Below, piece after piece: positions 26,174-36,142 of a DNA stretch of 64,000 nucleotides. The notes beneath the pieces were generated by a model. That model did not search any database. It was not told where the DNA came from and saw only the letters and a program-made list of their open reading frames with translations. The stretch is from Nocardia sp. NBC_01329. GTDB lineage: Bacteria > Actinomycetota > Actinomycetes > Mycobacteriales > Mycobacteriaceae. The stretch lies in the NCBI RefSeq assembly GCF_035956715.1, contig NZ_CP108381.1:6170001-6234000 (forward strand), read 5' to 3'. The first letter of the stretch is position 1, and each line of letters begins with the position of its first letter. The translations under genes and the position numbers were made by a program.

Positions 26174-26202
26174 TTGTGCATGGGTTCACAAGCAGTTACG
26201 GT
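26174..26202 (+). promoter_or_regulatory. rex-hemACD promoter with Rex operator
   Basis: TTGTGCATGGGTTCACAA (26174-26191) matches the Rex operator consensus TTGTGAAN4TTCACAA at all but one of the defined positions (C for A at position 6). TTGTGC (26174-26179) serves as -35 and TACGGT (26197-26202) as -10 with exactly 17 bp between, so the operator covers the -35 and spacer. Transcription would begin near 26209, about 143 nt before the rex start codon. In Streptomyces, Rex is known to repress rex-hemACD through such a site; here the site is seen directly. Confidence 0.85.
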
Positions 26203-26351
26203 GGTGGCACGCGAACCGCAGGCCGGGGCGAGTATCCGGCCGCCGGTAGCAGGTGAATCAACCCGATATCCGACCCCGTCATCGGCGCATGGACCGCAAC
26301 GGAGGTCGCCGAGCACCCGGGCCTCTTCAGCCCGGACGAGGAGCCGAGGAC

Positions 26352-27326
26352 GTGACAGAGCACCATGAGACGCGCGACGTCTCCGGCGATGCTCCCAACG
26401 TCACCACCCGCACACTGCAGAAGGGCATTCCCCAGGCTACGGTGGCGCGGTTGGCCACCTATCTCCGGGTGCTCGCCCTGCTGACCGATGACGGTGTCGC
26501 CATCGTATCCAGTGAGGAACTGGCTGTCGCGGCGGGTGTCAATTCGGCCAAACTGCGCAAGGATCTGTCTTTCCTGGGCCCGAACGGAGTTCGCGGCGTG
26601 GGCTACGACGTCGCGCGGCTGCGGGCTCGGATCGAAGATGTGCTCGGGCTGTCCGGTGGTCACCGGGTGGTCCTCGTCGGCGCCGGCAATCTGGGACGCG
26701 CGCTCGTGGGTTATCGCGGGTTCCGGCGGCGCGGTTTCGCGGTGGTCGGAGTCTTCGACAACGACCCCGAGGTGGTCGGACGCGATGTCGAAGGTCTTCG
26801 GGTGCGTGATGCGTCCGGACTCACCGACGGCATCGCAGTGCTGCGCCCGACCATCGCGGTGATCGCGGTACCCGACGACGCCGCCCAGCGGGTGTGCGAC
26901 GAACTGGTCGCCGCCGGGGTGCAGTCGATCCTGAGCTTCGCGTTGTGCCCGCTGACCGCACCGCCCGGTGTCGAGGTGCGGCGGGTCGACCTCGCGGTGG
27001 AAATGCAGATGCTCTCGTTCGAACGGGTCCGCAACGCCGACCTCGAGGAACCCGCCTCTACCTCCTCGGGGGACGATGTGACCACCGGAAATGTGGCGGA
27101 GAACGCCACCGAACCGGCGAATGATCCCGCTATGGGCGGCGTTGGAAGCAGTAGTGCCGTGCCGTCCGCCCACCCACTGAACGGTTCCGGCCGGATCGCC
27201 CGCCGGATGCCCGCGCATTCGTCGCCGGGTACCGCCGGGCTCTCCCACTGTGCGGCGCAGGCCGCCCAGACGACCTCGCATACGGCAACGGAGCCAACCA
27301 GCAAGGGATCGGTGGTCACACCATGA
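26352..27326 (+). CDS. rex: Redox-sensing transcriptional repressor Rex
   Basis: Rex (324 aa) binds DNA when NADH is low and is released by NADH. The N-terminal winged helix (about residues 15-85) has [21 protein letters not shown]-type start (IPQATVARL), [21 protein letters not shown] and the invariant GVRGVGYDV. The Rossmann domain has [32 protein letters not shown] and [13 protein letters not shown] domain-swap helix ([13 protein letters not shown]) ends the known fold at about 230; the last 90 residues are a Ser/Thr/Ala-rich disordered tail not found in typical Rex. GTG 26352 has GAGGAG 8 nt upstream; in-frame GTG 26253 would add 33 non-family residues. ATGA overlap with hemA. Confidence 0.93.
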   Translation: MTEHHETRDVSGDAPNVTTRTLQKGIPQATVARLATYLRVLALLTDDGVAIVSSEELAVAAGVNSAKLRKDLSFLGPNGVRGVGYDVARLRARIEDVLGLSGGHRVVLVGAGNLGRALVGYRGFRRRGFAVVGVFDNDPEVVGRDVEGLRVRDASGLTDGIAVLRPTIAVIAVPDDAAQRVCDELVAAGVQSILSFALCPLTAPPGVEVRRVDLAVEMQMLSFERVRNADLEEPASTSSGDDVTTGNVAENATEPANDPAMGGVGSSSAVPSAHPLNGSGRIARRMPAHSSPGTAGLSHCAAQAAQTTSHTATEPTSKGSVVTP

Positions 27327-28750
27327 GCGTTCTTCTCGTCGGAATCTCACATCGCAGCGCGCCTGTCGCGATGTTGGAGAAGGTGGCGATCACCGATACC
27401 GATCGGCCCAAGCTGATCGACCGCATGCTGGCTTCGAGTCATATCTCCGAAGCGATGATCGTCTCCACCTGTAACCGAGTGGAGATCTATGCGGTGGTCG
27501 ATGCGTTCCACGGTGGCTTGGCCGATATCGGCGAACTGCTGACGGCGCACTCCGGGCTGCCGATGCCGGAACTGACCCGGCACGCCTACGTCCGATACAG
27601 CGAGGCCGCCGCCGAGCATCTGTTCGCAGTAGCCAGCGGCCTGGATTCGATGGTCGTCGGCGAACAGCAGGTGCTCAGCCAGATCCGCAGCGCCTACACC
27701 ACCGCCGACGCTCAGCAGGCCGTCGGGCGGACCTTGCACGAACTCTCCCAGCAGGCCCTGCGCGTCGGTAAGCGGGTGCATTCGGAGACCGGGATCGACC
27801 GGGCCGGTGCCTCGGTGGTGTCGGTGGCTCTGGATCGGGCGACCACGGTCCTCGGACCGCTGGCCGGCCGGACGGCCGCGGTGATCGGCGCCGGTGCGAT
27901 GGGCGGCCTGTCGGTCGCGCATCTCGCCCGCGCCGGTATCGGGCGGATACTGGTGGTCAACCGCACCATCGAACGTGCCGAACGGCTCGCCGCGACAGCG
28001 GAATCCCACGCGGTGGCGGGGCATGCCCTCGAATTGTCCCGGCTCGCCGAGGCGCTGGTGGTCGCCGATGTGGTGGTCACCTGCACCGGAGCGGTGGGGT
28101 CGGTGGTCACCCTGGCCGATGCGCACAACGCGCTGTCGGACCGGGAGCGCGGAGTGGGCCGTCCGATGGTGTTCTGCGATCTCGGCCTACCGCGCGATGT
28201 GGATCACGCGGTCGCCGGGCTCCCCGGGGTCACCGTGATCGATATCGAGACTCTTCAGCACGACCCGGCCGCCGGTGCCGCTGCCGGTGATACCGCCGCT
28301 GCTCGCGCCATCGTCGCCGAGGAACTTGCCAAGTACCTGACCGGACAGCGGATGGCCGAGGTCACACCGACCGTCGCCGCGCTGCGGCAGCGGGCCGCCG
28401 AAGTCGTGGAGGCCGAACTGCTGCGGCTGGATTCGCGGTTGCCGCGGCTGGCCGACCCCGAACGCGACGAGGTCGCTCGCACAGTCCGGCGCGTGGTGGA
28501 CAAACTGCTGCACGCGCCGACAGTGCGCGTCAAACAGCTGGCCAGCACACCGGGCGGGGACAGTTACGCCGAGGCGCTGCGCGAATTGTTCGAACTGAAA
28601 CCCGGATCGGCCCAGGCGGTCGCGGCTCCCATGGAGATCAGCCGGGCCGAACACAACGGCGCCGGCTGGATGAGCCTGGACGGCGATATCGCCCTGGCCG
28701 ACGATTTCACACCCGGCAGCCACGAAGACGAACAGGAGCAGTCGACATGA
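27323..28750 (+). CDS. hemA: Glutamyl-tRNA reductase
   Basis: HemA (475 aa) reduces glutamyl-tRNA to glutamate-1-semialdehyde with NADPH, the committed step of the C5 heme pathway. The catalytic Cys is C50 in [13 protein letters not shown], preceded by [29 protein letters not shown] follows; the NADPH domain has [17 protein letters not shown], and the dimerisation helix has [18 protein letters not shown]. About 40 C-terminal residues are low-complexity. Overlap with rex (ATGA) and hemC (ATGA) shows one coupled operon under the Rex promoter. Confidence 0.97.
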   Translation: MSVLLVGISHRSAPVAMLEKVAITDTDRPKLIDRMLASSHISEAMIVSTCNRVEIYAVVDAFHGGLADIGELLTAHSGLPMPELTRHAYVRYSEAAAEHLFAVASGLDSMVVGEQQVLSQIRSAYTTADAQQAVGRTLHELSQQALRVGKRVHSETGIDRAGASVVSVALDRATTVLGPLAGRTAAVIGAGAMGGLSVAHLARAGIGRILVVNRTIERAERLAATAESHAVAGHALELSRLAEALVVADVVVTCTGAVGSVVTLADAHNALSDRERGVGRPMVFCDLGLPRDVDHAVAGLPGVTVIDIETLQHDPAAGAAAGDTAAARAIVAEELAKYLTGQRMAEVTPTVAALRQRAAEVVEAELLRLDSRLPRLADPERDEVARTVRRVVDKLLHAPTVRVKQLASTPGGDSYAEALRELFELKPGSAQAVAAPMEISRAEHNGAGWMSLDGDIALADDFTPGSHEDEQEQST

Positions 28751-29907
28751 CAATCCTGCAGGGCTCGGCCGCCTCCGCGGGCGCCGAGGGTCCCGGAACC
28801 GCCGGTCGACGGCCGTGGCGGATCGGCACCCGAGGCAGTCTGCTGGCGCGCACCCAAGCCGGCGATGTGCGCGACGCGTTGATCGAGACCGGGCAACCGG
28901 CGGAACTGGTGATCGTCGAAACGCCGGGAGATCTGTCCAGCGATCCGGTCGAGGAGATCGGCGTGGGCGTTTTCACCAGCGCATTGCGTGCCGAACTCGC
29001 CGCCGCGAACATCGATATCGCGGTGCACTCCTACAAAGACCTGCCCACCGCGCCCGACGATCGTTTCGTGCTCGCCGCGGTGCCGCTACGCCAGGATCCG
29101 CGGGATGCGCTCGTCGCCCGCGACGGCTTGGTGCTCGGTGAGCTACCGCCGGGTGCCGTAGTGGGTACCTCCGCGCCGCGCCGGATAGCGCAGGTGCGCG
29201 CGCTCGGCCTGGGCCTCGAGATCCGGCCGCTGCGCGGCAATCTCGACACCCGGCTGCGTCAGGTCGCCGAAGGCGAACTCGACGCTGTCGTGGTCGCCCG
29301 CGCCGGGCTGGCCCGGATCGGCCGGTTGGACGCTGTCACCGAGGCGCTGGACCCGGTGCAGATGCTGCCGGCGCCCGCGCAAGGGGCGCTGGCCGTCGAA
29401 TGCCGCGCCGACGATACAGACTTGATCGAGCTGCTCGCCGTCCTCGACGATCCGGCCACCAGAACGGCCGTCACCGCGGAACGGGCGCTGCTCGCCGAAC
29501 TCGAGGCGGGCTGCACCGCGCCCGTCGGAGCGATCGCCGAACTCGTCGAATCCTTGGACGACGACGGACGCATCGTCGAGGAGCTGTCGTTGCGCGGCTG
29601 TGCCGCCGCGCTCGACGGTTCCGATGTGATACGGGCCTCGACGGTGGGTGCACCGGCCGAGGCCGCCGAACTCGGCCGCGCCCTGGCCCGCGAACTGCTG
29701 GAGCTGGGTGCGCACGAGCTACTCGCGGCCGAACCCGGCATCGCGGAACCGGATCTCGCGAGAGCCGGGAACAACACCACCCCGGTGGGAACGAGCACCG
29801 CCGCAGCGCGATCGGGCGGCACCGCCGCGGAACCGAGCGCGGCTGCCGCGGGAACGAGCACCGCCACGGACTTCACCGAACCCAGTCCAATGGAGAACAA
29901 CCGATGA
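28747..29907 (+). CDS. hemC: Hydroxymethylbilane synthase (porphobilinogen deaminase)
   Basis: HemC (386 aa) joins four porphobilinogens into hydroxymethylbilane. [18 protein letters not shown] begins the fold after a 23-residue Gly/Ala leader; [23 protein letters not shown] and [11 protein letters not shown] carry the substrate-binding Arg/Lys set. The dipyrromethane cofactor Cys is C256 in [10 protein letters not shown]. The fold ends near residue 325; about 60 further residues (Thr/Ala/Ser-rich, GTSTA repeated) are not part of the family. ATGA overlaps on both sides. Confidence 0.96.
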   Translation: MTILQGSAASAGAEGPGTAGRRPWRIGTRGSLLARTQAGDVRDALIETGQPAELVIVETPGDLSSDPVEEIGVGVFTSALRAELAAANIDIAVHSYKDLPTAPDDRFVLAAVPLRQDPRDALVARDGLVLGELPPGAVVGTSAPRRIAQVRALGLGLEIRPLRGNLDTRLRQVAEGELDAVVVARAGLARIGRLDAVTEALDPVQMLPAPAQGALAVECRADDTDLIELLAVLDDPATRTAVTAERALLAELEAGCTAPVGAIAELVESLDDDGRIVEELSLRGCAAALDGSDVIRASTVGAPAEAAELGRALARELLELGAHELLAAEPGIAEPDLARAGNNTTPVGTSTAAARSGGTAAEPSAAAAGTSTATDFTEPSPMENNR

Positions 29908-31466
29908 GTCGAGCCAGCAAGAAGCATCCGGGGCGGATCCTGTTCGTCGGATCGGGCCCGGGGGACCCGGCATTGCTGACCACCCGATCACGCGAAGTGT
30001 TGTGCCGGGCCACCCTCGCGTTCACCGATCCCGATGTGGACGCCGGCGTGCTCGCCCTGATCGGCACCGAGGTCGAACCGGAACCGGACGGCGAGCGCCC
30101 GGTGGATGTCCGGCCCGCGCTCGGCGATCCCGCCGAAGTCGCCAAAACCCTGGTCGCCGAGGCGAAAGCCGGCCACGACGTGGTGCGGGTGGTCTCCGGT
30201 GACCCGCTCACCACCGACGCGGTCATCGCCGAGGTCACCGCGGTCACCCGCTCGCATATCGTGTTCGAGGTGCTGCCCGGGCTGCCCTCGGGTTCGGCCG
30301 TGCCGAGCTACGCCGGTATCGCGCTGGGCTCCGGTCACACCGAAGCCGATGTGCGCGGCGAAGTCGACTGGCCCGCCCTCGCCGCCGCGCCCGGACCGCT
30401 GGTGTTGCACGCCACCTCCGGGCATCTGGCCGAAACCGCCAGTGCCCTGGTGGAACACGGTATGGCGCCGCAGACCCCGGTCGCGGTCACCGTGCGCGGC
30501 ACCACCCGTCAGCAGCGCACCATCGAAGCCACCCTGGCCACGTTGAACAGTGCTGCCTCCGAATTGGTCGGCCCGCTGGTGGTCACCATCGGTAAGGCGG
30601 TCGCGCAGCGATCGAAGATGTCGTGGTGGGAATCGCGGGCGCTCTACGGCTGGACCGTGCTGGTGCCCCGCACCAAGGACCAGGCCGGCGAAATGAGTGA
30701 ACGGCTGGTCACCCACGGCGCCATCCCCAAAGAAGTGCCGACCATCGCGGTGGAACCGCCGCGTAGTCCCGCGCAGATGGAACGTGCGGTCAAGGGCTTG
30801 GTCGACGGCCGCTACCAGTGGGTGGTCTTCACCTCCACCAACGCGGTCCGCGCGGTCTGGGAGAAGTTCGCCGAGTTCGGTCTCGACGCGCGCGCGTTCT
30901 CCGGTGTGAAGATCGCCTGTGTCGGCGAAGCCACCGCCGAGCGGGTGCGAGCCTTCGGTATCAACCCGGAACTGCTGCCCAGCGGGGAACAGTCCTCGCT
31001 CGGTCTGCTGGCCGATTTCCCGCCCTACGACGACGTTTTCGACCCGGTGAACCGGGTGCTGCTGCCGCGCGCCGATATCGCCACCGAAACTCTCGCCGAA
31101 GGCCTGCGCGAACGCGGCTGGGAGATCGACGATGTCACGGCCTACCGCACGGTGCGTGCCTCTCCGCCGCCGGCGGAAACCCGCGAGATGATCAAAACCG
31201 GCGGATTCGACGCGGTGCTGTTCACCTCCAGCTCCACGGTCCGCAACCTGGTCGGTATCGCCGGGAAGCCGCACACGCGCACGATCGTGGCCTGCATCGG
31301 CCCGAAGACGGCCGAGACGGCCGTAGAGTTCGGGCTGCGGGTCGATGTGCAGCCGGAGGTCGCGCAGGTGGGTCCGCTCGTGGAAGCACTCGCCGAACAC
31401 GCGGCCCGGCTCCGGGCTGAGGGGTTGCTGCCGCCGCCGCGGAAGAAGAGCCGACGCAGCAGGTAA
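29904..31466 (+). CDS. hemD: Uroporphyrinogen-III C-methyltransferase/synthase fusion
   Basis: A 520-aa two-domain protein as in Rv0511. Residues 8-245 resemble SAM-dependent tetrapyrrole methylases: [20 protein letters not shown] and [13 protein letters not shown], with [14 protein letters not shown] at the end. Residues 260-500 are uroporphyrinogen-III synthase (HemD): [59 protein letters not shown] and [10 protein letters not shown]. The methylase half shows less conservation of the substrate region than active SUMT, so whether it methylates is uncertain. Basic tail KKSRRSR. Last gene of the rex-hemACD operon. Confidence 0.93.
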   Translation: MSRASKKHPGRILFVGSGPGDPALLTTRSREVLCRATLAFTDPDVDAGVLALIGTEVEPEPDGERPVDVRPALGDPAEVAKTLVAEAKAGHDVVRVVSGDPLTTDAVIAEVTAVTRSHIVFEVLPGLPSGSAVPSYAGIALGSGHTEADVRGEVDWPALAAAPGPLVLHATSGHLAETASALVEHGMAPQTPVAVTVRGTTRQQRTIEATLATLNSAASELVGPLVVTIGKAVAQRSKMSWWESRALYGWTVLVPRTKDQAGEMSERLVTHGAIPKEVPTIAVEPPRSPAQMERAVKGLVDGRYQWVVFTSTNAVRAVWEKFAEFGLDARAFSGVKIACVGEATAERVRAFGINPELLPSGEQSSLGLLADFPPYDDVFDPVNRVLLPRADIATETLAEGLRERGWEIDDVTAYRTVRASPPPAETREMIKTGGFDAVLFTSSSTVRNLVGIAGKPHTRTIVACIGPKTAETAVEFGLRVDVQPEVAQVGPLVEALAEHAARLRAEGLLPPPRKKSRRSR

Positions 31467-31474
31467 CTGTTTTT

Positions 31475-31497
31475 CCGCGGCGCCGGCGGCGCCGCGG
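31475..31497 (+). terminator. GC hairpin after hemD
   Basis: CCGCGGCGCC-GGC-GGCGCCGCGG is a perfect 10-bp stem beginning 8 nt after the hemD stop, preceded by a T-run (CTGTTTTT). No T-run follows, so it may be an actinobacterial I-shaped terminator or an RNA-stabilising end. Confidence 0.6.
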
Positions 31498-31564
31498 GTC
31501 GAGGCCCCCGGGAGTCCCGCCCCTGCGCGAGCGGGGGCACCATCCCCTCGCTGACCGGCCCGCC

Positions 31565-31577
31565 TAGACTCCACACT
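31565..31577 (+). promoter_or_regulatory. Leaderless promoter of hemB
   Basis: TAGACT (31565-31570) lies 7 nt before the hemB ATG and no Shine-Dalgarno is present, so hemB probably has its own leaderless start in addition to any read-through from hemD. Confidence 0.45.
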
Positions 31578-32555
31578 ATGAGCGGTATCGAACGTCCGCG
31601 GCGACTCCGGCGGACGCCCGCGTTGCGGCGGCTGGTGGCCGAGACCAGTCTGGAGCCGCGGCATCTGGTGTTGCCGATGTTCGTGGCGGACGGGTTGTCC
31701 GAACCTCGGGAGATCTCTTCGATGCCGGGGGTGTTCCAGCATTCGCTGGATTCGCTGCGCAAAGCCGGCGCCGAGGCCGTCGCGGCCGGTGTGGGTGGGT
31801 TGATGTTGTTCGGGGTCCCGAAGGCCGAGGACAAGGATCCGGTGGGCAGCGGGGCGACCGACCCGGAGGGCATTCTGAACCGGGGGTTGCGGGCGTTGGT
31901 GGCCGAGGTGGGGGATTCCACCGTGGTGATGGCCGATACGTGTCTCGACGAGTTCACCGATCACGGGCACTGCGGAGTGCTCGACAGCTCGGGCGCGGTG
32001 GACAACGACGCCACGCTGGAGCGGTACATGGAGATGGCGCTGGCGCAGGCCGAGGCCGGCGCCGATCTGCTCGGGACGAGCGGGATGATGGACGGCCAGG
32101 TGGGCGCCATCCGGGAGGCGCTGGACGAGGCGGGCCGGACCGATACCGCGATTCTCGCCTACGCGGCGAAGTACGCGTCGGCGTTCTACGGCCCGTTCCG
32201 GGAAGCGGTGGCCTCCTCGCTACAGGGCGATCGCCGCACCTATCAACAGGACGCGGCCAATCGCCGGGAGTCGATCCGGGAATTGGAACTGGACCTGGAA
32301 CAGGGCGCCGATATCGTCATGGTGAAACCCGCGATGTCGTATCTCGATATTCTGCGCGAGGTGGCCGATCGTTCCCCGGTTCCCGTTGCGGCCTATCAGA
32401 TCTCGGGCGAGTACTCGATGATCACGGCGGCGGCCGAACGCGGCTGGATCGATCGTCGCGGTGCCGTACTGGAATCGCTGACCGGGATCCGTCGCGCGGG
32501 CGCGGATATCGTCGCGACCTATTGGGCGACGGAGGCGGCGCTCTGGCTGTCATGA
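31578..32555 (+). CDS. hemB: Delta-aminolevulinic acid dehydratase (porphobilinogen synthase)
   Basis: HemB (325 aa) condenses two 5-aminolevulinates to porphobilinogen. [15 protein letters not shown] starts the N-terminal arm. The metal loop reads [15 protein letters not shown]: two Cys and one Asp at the positions where zinc-type enzymes have three Cys. Schiff-base lysines lie in AYAAKYAS and in [24 protein letters not shown] and [11 protein letters not shown] complete the active site. It overlaps the following membrane protein by ATGA. Confidence 0.96.
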   Translation: MSGIERPRRLRRTPALRRLVAETSLEPRHLVLPMFVADGLSEPREISSMPGVFQHSLDSLRKAGAEAVAAGVGGLMLFGVPKAEDKDPVGSGATDPEGILNRGLRALVAEVGDSTVVMADTCLDEFTDHGHCGVLDSSGAVDNDATLERYMEMALAQAEAGADLLGTSGMMDGQVGAIREALDEAGRTDTAILAYAAKYASAFYGPFREAVASSLQGDRRTYQQDAANRRESIRELELDLEQGADIVMVKPAMSYLDILREVADRSPVPVAAYQISGEYSMITAAAERGWIDRRGAVLESLTGIRRAGADIVATYWATEAALWLS

Positions 32556-33055
32556 CCCCGCCGGTGGATATCAGCACCGCGCGGCAACTGTGGTGGGGCG
32601 TAATCGGTTTGGGTGTGGGCCGGTTGTTCGTATCCCTGGCCGATACGCTGACCGACCGCGAGCGGTTCAGCGCGGAGTTCCGGGAGCGGATGCAATCCGC
32701 CGACCCTCAGATCACTCCAGCGATGGTCGATCTGCTGGTGACGGTGGGAGCGGTCCTGGGGGTGATTCTCGGGCTGGCGGTGGCCGCGCTGGGGGTGCTG
32801 GTGGTGCATCAGCTCGGCAGAGGAAAGCTGTGGGCGCGGACCTTGCTGACCTTTGTCGGGGTGTGGCTGGTGATCACCGGGGTCGCCGCGTTGTTCTCCA
32901 TCGGAGTCGTGGAAGGTGTGGGGCCGCTGCTGTCGGGCGCGGCGTCCATCGTGCAGGCGGTGCTGGCCGGTGGCGCGATTTTTCTCTGTCAGCGGTCGGA
33001 GGCGGCGAAATGGTTCCTGCCCCCGCGTGGGCCAGGCGGGCCCGGAAACTCGTGA
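32552..33055 (+). CDS. Membrane protein co-translated with hemB (Rv0513-like)
   Basis: A 167-aa protein with four hydrophobic segments: [40 protein letters not shown] (as one long helix), [18 protein letters not shown] and [21 protein letters not shown]. The tail is Pro/Gly-rich. It begins within the hemB stop codon, as Rv0513 does, so its link to hemB is conserved, though its function is unknown. Confidence 0.8.
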   Translation: MTPPVDISTARQLWWGVIGLGVGRLFVSLADTLTDRERFSAEFRERMQSADPQITPAMVDLLVTVGAVLGVILGLAVAALGVLVVHQLGRGKLWARTLLTFVGVWLVITGVAALFSIGVVEGVGPLLSGAASIVQAVLAGGAIFLCQRSEAAKWFLPPRGPGGPGNS

Positions 33056-33250
33056 CCCCGAACCAGGCCTTTCGACCTGGGCGTCGACAGCGGCACCGAC
33101 CAGGCGGCGCGCTCAGATAACGAACGTGGAGTTTGTTCCCGGTATTCCGCCATGTATGGTGAGGGCTGTCACAGAGGACATGCCAACCGGCGGCCTCGGG
33201 TACCCGGCCAGTAGGGCGGAGACTCCACCGTCCGGGGATCGGAGGCGACG

Positions 33251-33370
33251 ATGCGAGTGGTGATCCAACAGCCACAGAGTATTCGGCGGGACATGCTCGT
33301 ACTGACTCTCATGGTCCTGTTCGGTGTTCTCACCGTCGCGGTTCTGCTGATTCCCGGCGTCATCGGCTGA
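33251..33370 (+). CDS. 39-aa single-span membrane peptide
   Basis: ATG 33251 is preceded by GGAGG (33241-33245) with 5 nt spacing and opens 39 codons ending TGA 33368. A charged start (MRVVIQQPQSIRRD) is followed by one hydrophobic helix, LTLMVLFGVLTVAVLLIPG. The Shine-Dalgarno, topology and position in a run of small membrane-protein genes argue for a real gene; no homologue is recalled. The 195 bp upstream hold no other feature. Confidence 0.6.
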   Translation: MRVVIQQPQSIRRDMLVLTLMVLFGVLTVAVLLIPGVIG

Positions 33371-33403
33371 TACGAGTGGTGCTCGCTTCCGGCCGGTTCT
33401 TCC

Positions 33404-33919
33404 ATGCCTGATCGAGTGGATACCGCCGAGGCGGCGGACGAGGTTCTTTTCTCCGAGCCAGGGGCGCGCTGGCGCGCAGTCGCCTACGGCCCACTGTTCT
33501 GTGTGTTGCTCTTGATCGCCGAGGTCGCGGTCGGAGCTACGCCGCACTGGTTCGTGCTGCTGTTCTGCGCAATATTGATCAGCGGTTTCGCGGTTCTACA
33601 GGTGTATGCCGCCCGTACCCACGCCAGTGTCGAGCTCACGGGCAGTTTCCTGCGTAACGGTCCCGAAACGACACCGGTCCGGTCCATCGCCGCGGTTTTG
33701 CCGGTGGATGCCGATGAACCCTGGGAGGACGGCCGGGCTCTCGGTGAGCTGACCGGTGTCCCGCGGCGGCGTACCGCGATCGGGCTGCGGCGTATCGATG
33801 GTGAGTTGGTACGTACCTGGGCGAAGGACCATCGTGCGTTGCGGGCGGCGTTGAACCAGGTGGTCACCGCATCCGGGACAGATCGTGATTCCGGACCGGG
33901 CACCGGTCGCGACGATTGA
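33404..33919 (+). CDS. Membrane protein with PH-like C-terminal part (DUF3093-like)
   Basis: A 171-aa protein with two adjacent hydrophobic helices (PLFCVLLLIAEVAVGA and FVLLFCAILISGFAVL) followed by a soluble part with short strands (SVELTGSFLRNG, RSIAAVLPVD, IGLRRIDGELVRTW). The order of elements resembles DUF3093 proteins, but I would not insist on it. ATG 33404 lies 33 bp after the 39-aa peptide and probably shares its transcript. Function unknown. Confidence 0.7.
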   Translation: MPDRVDTAEAADEVLFSEPGARWRAVAYGPLFCVLLLIAEVAVGATPHWFVLLFCAILISGFAVLQVYAARTHASVELTGSFLRNGPETTPVRSIAAVLPVDADEPWEDGRALGELTGVPRRRTAIGLRRIDGELVRTWAKDHRALRAALNQVVTASGTDRDSGPGTGRDD

Positions 33920-33985
33920 TTATCGGGTCCCGCGCGGGCACCATCGGGTGAGCACATTCGAGTCGCCATCGATCCGAGGAGACCT

Positions 33986-34234
33986 GTGAACCGTTCGCTC
34001 GTGGTACCGGCCGCGGATATCGCGGCAGCGGTCCTCGCGCTCGCGTTGGCCGCGCTCTGCTGGAATCTCGGGGTGCAGAACACCGATTTCCCGGCGACCG
34101 GTGAGGTCCCGGCGTATACGGCGACCCGCTACGTGGGGCCCTGGCTGTTTCTCGCGATGCTGCTGGTCGCAGGTGCCGGTACGGCTGTTATCGATGGTGT
34201 GGCCCGGGTCTTCCGCACGCCCGGGCGTTCCTGA
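33986..34234 (+). CDS. Small two-span membrane protein
   Basis: An 82-aa protein with two hydrophobic helices (AADIAAAVLALALAALCW and PWLFLAMLLVAGAGTAVI) joined by a polar loop (GVQNTDFPATGEVPAYTATRY). GTG 33986 has CGAGGAG 6 nt upstream. It ends 9 bp before the stop of the convergent secreted protein. Function unknown. Confidence 0.7.
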   Translation: MNRSLVVPAADIAAAVLALALAALCWNLGVQNTDFPATGEVPAYTATRYVGPWLFLAMLLVAGAGTAVIDGVARVFRTPGRS

Positions 34235-34243
34235 ATCGCCCGG

Positions 34244-34639
34244 TCAGCGCCACTGCTGGTAGATATCGAACACCCGGCCGTGCGCGGCACCGGGGACATG
34301 GAAGAACACCAGGACCGACCCGCCGTTGTCCGCCGATTCCAGGATCACCTGGCGCAGTGAGGCGCGGACGCCGCCGTTCTCATCGCGGTAGAGGCGGGTA
34401 TCGCTGTCGAGTCCCGCGCCGATCCGCGAGGGCGGAATCGTATGGTCCACCAGCGCCGGAATCGGGCCCTGGGCCAGTGCCGCGGTTTCGGGCTGACTCA
34501 GCCGTACTCCGCCGCGGGCATTGTCGGGGTCCAGGACCGGCTCGACAGCCGCCGCCGTCCCCGCGCCGAGTCCGGTTGCCAGGATTCCGAAGGCGACCGA
34601 GGCCAGCGACAGAGCCGCAGTACTCGAGGCAATACGCAA
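34244..34639 (-). CDS. Small secreted protein of unknown function
   Basis: A 131-aa protein with a signal peptide (MRIASSTAALSLASVAFGIL, cleavage near GTAAAVEP, residue 30-33). The mature part starts PVLDPDNARGGVRLS and contains DHTIPPSRIGAG and VLVFFHVPGAAHGRVFD; no Cys. No family was recognised; such proteins are common in Nocardia. A GGAGG lies about 8 nt before the ATG. It is read toward the small membrane protein. Confidence 0.75.
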   Translation of the reverse strand: MRIASSTAALSLASVAFGILATGLGAGTAAAVEPVLDPDNARGGVRLSQPETAALAQGPIPALVDHTIPPSRIGAGLDSDTRLYRDENGGVRASLRQVILESADNGGSVLVFFHVPGAAHGRVFDIYQQWR

Positions 34640-34807
34640 AACGACCTCCTGGCCGGTGATCCGCTGTTGATCCGACGCAGACAGACCTTACGCACTCGGG
34701 CCGTTACCCGGCTGTATTTGGCTCGGTAAGTGTCGACTCAGCGGTGTATGTCACGTATGCGCACCCTGTCGTCGACGTCGCCGCGGCGGGCTGCCAAACT
34801 GGAGGCC

Positions 34808-36142
34808 GTGAGTTCTCTGCGCGTGGCCGGTACGGCAGTGCCGGCCTCCAGTCAGCTTTTCCAGCGAGCCGAAGCGGTTGTTCCCGGTGGGGTCAATTCC
34901 CCGGTGCGGGCCTTCGGTTCGGTGGGCGGCACGCCGAGGTTCATCACATCCGCCCAGGGCTGTCGACTCACCGACGCCGACGGTAACGAGTACGTCGATC
35001 TGGTGTGCTCATGGGGACCGATGATTCTCGGGCACGCCCATCCGGCGGTGGTGGAGGCGGTCCGTGAGGTCGCTGGGTCCGGGCTGTCCTTCGGGGCGCC
35101 GACACCGGGCGAGGTCGAGTTGGCCGAGCTCATCGTCGAGCGGGTGGCGCCGGTGCAGAAGGTGCGGCTGGTGAATTCCGGTACCGAGGCGACCATGAGC
35201 GCGGTCCGGCTGGCGCGCGGCTACACGGGACGCGCCAAGATCATCAAATTCGCCGGGTGCTATCACGGTCATGTCGATGCCCTGCTGGCCGATGCCGGCT
35301 CCGGAGTCGCCACGTTCGCGCTGCCGACCTCCCCCGGCGTCACCGGAGCGCAGGCCGCCGACACGATCGTGGTGCCGTACAACGATCTGGACGCAGTACG
35401 CGCCGCCTTCGAAGCGAACCCGGGCGAGATCGCCGCGGTGATCACCGAGGCCGCCGCCGGCAATATGGGCGCGGTCGCGCCGCTGCCCGATTTCAATGCC
35501 GGGCTGCGCCGGATCACCTCCGATCACGGCACACTGCTGGTCATGGACGAGGTGATGACCGGTTTCCGGGTGAGCGCATCGGGCTGGTACGGACTCGATC
35601 CGGTGGCCGCCGACCTCTACACCTTCGGAAAGGTGATGAGTGGCGGGCTGCCCGCGGCGGCCTTCGGTGGCCGGGCCGACGTGATGGACCGGCTGGCGCC
35701 GCTGGGGCCGGTGTATCAGGCCGGCACATTGTCCGGAAACCCCGTCGCCGTGGCGGCCGGGCTCGCCACGCTGCGCGCCGCCGACGATGCTGTGTACGCC
35801 GCGCTGGACCGCAACAGCGAACGGCTCGGAATTCTGCTCACCGACGCCCTCACCGGCGCGGGGGTGCCACATCGTGTGCAGTTCGCGGGCAATATGGTGA
35901 GCGTGTTCTTCGCCGATGAACCGGTACTCGACTACGCCGCCGCCAAGGCGAGCGCGACCTGGCGTTATCCGGCCTTCTTCCACGCGCTGCTCGACGGCGG
36001 GGTGTACGCGCCGCCCAGCGCGTTCGAGGCCTGGTTCGTCTCGGCCGCGCTCGACGACGCCGCGTTCGACCGAATCGCCGCAGCCCTGCCCGCCGCCGCC
36101 GAAGCGGCCGCGAGCGCCACACCCGAAGGAACTCGCGCGTGA
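34808..36142 (+). CDS. hemL: Glutamate-1-semialdehyde 2,1-aminomutase
   Basis: HemL (444 aa) is the PLP enzyme converting glutamate-1-semialdehyde to 5-aminolevulinate, completing with HemA the C5 route. [51 protein letters not shown] and DEVMTGFR lead to the PLP lysine K275 in [22 protein letters not shown] follows. GTG 34808 gives a start matching the fold; upstream ATGs at 34748/34757 would add non-family residues. The stop overlaps the next gene by GTGA. Confidence 0.96.
   Translation: MSSLRVAGTAVPASSQLFQRAEAVVPGGVNSPVRAFGSVGGTPRFITSAQGCRLTDADGNEYVDLVCSWGPMILGHAHPAVVEAVREVAGSGLSFGAPTPGEVELAELIVERVAPVQKVRLVNSGTEATMSAVRLARGYTGRAKIIKFAGCYHGHVDALLADAGSGVATFALPTSPGVTGAQAADTIVVPYNDLDAVRAAFEANPGEIAAVITEAAAGNMGAVAPLPDFNAGLRRITSDHGTLLVMDEVMTGFRVSASGWYGLDPVAADLYTFGKVMSGGLPAAAFGGRADVMDRLAPLGPVYQAGTLSGNPVAVAAGLATLRAADDAVYAALDRNSERLGILLTDALTGAGVPHRVQFAGNMVSVFFADEPVLDYAAAKASATWRYPAFFHALLDGGVYAPPSAFEAWFVSAALDDAAFDRIAAALPAAAEAAASATPEGTRA

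Noticed and set aside
26253-26351. N-terminal extension of Rex from GTG 26253
   Set aside because: The added 33 residues are not family-like, and GAGGAG stands at the right distance before GTG 26352.
29988-31970. 660-codon minus-strand frame opposite hemD/hemB
   Set aside because: Shadow of two well-conserved enzymes on the plus strand; sequence is His/Arg/Gly-rich without motifs.
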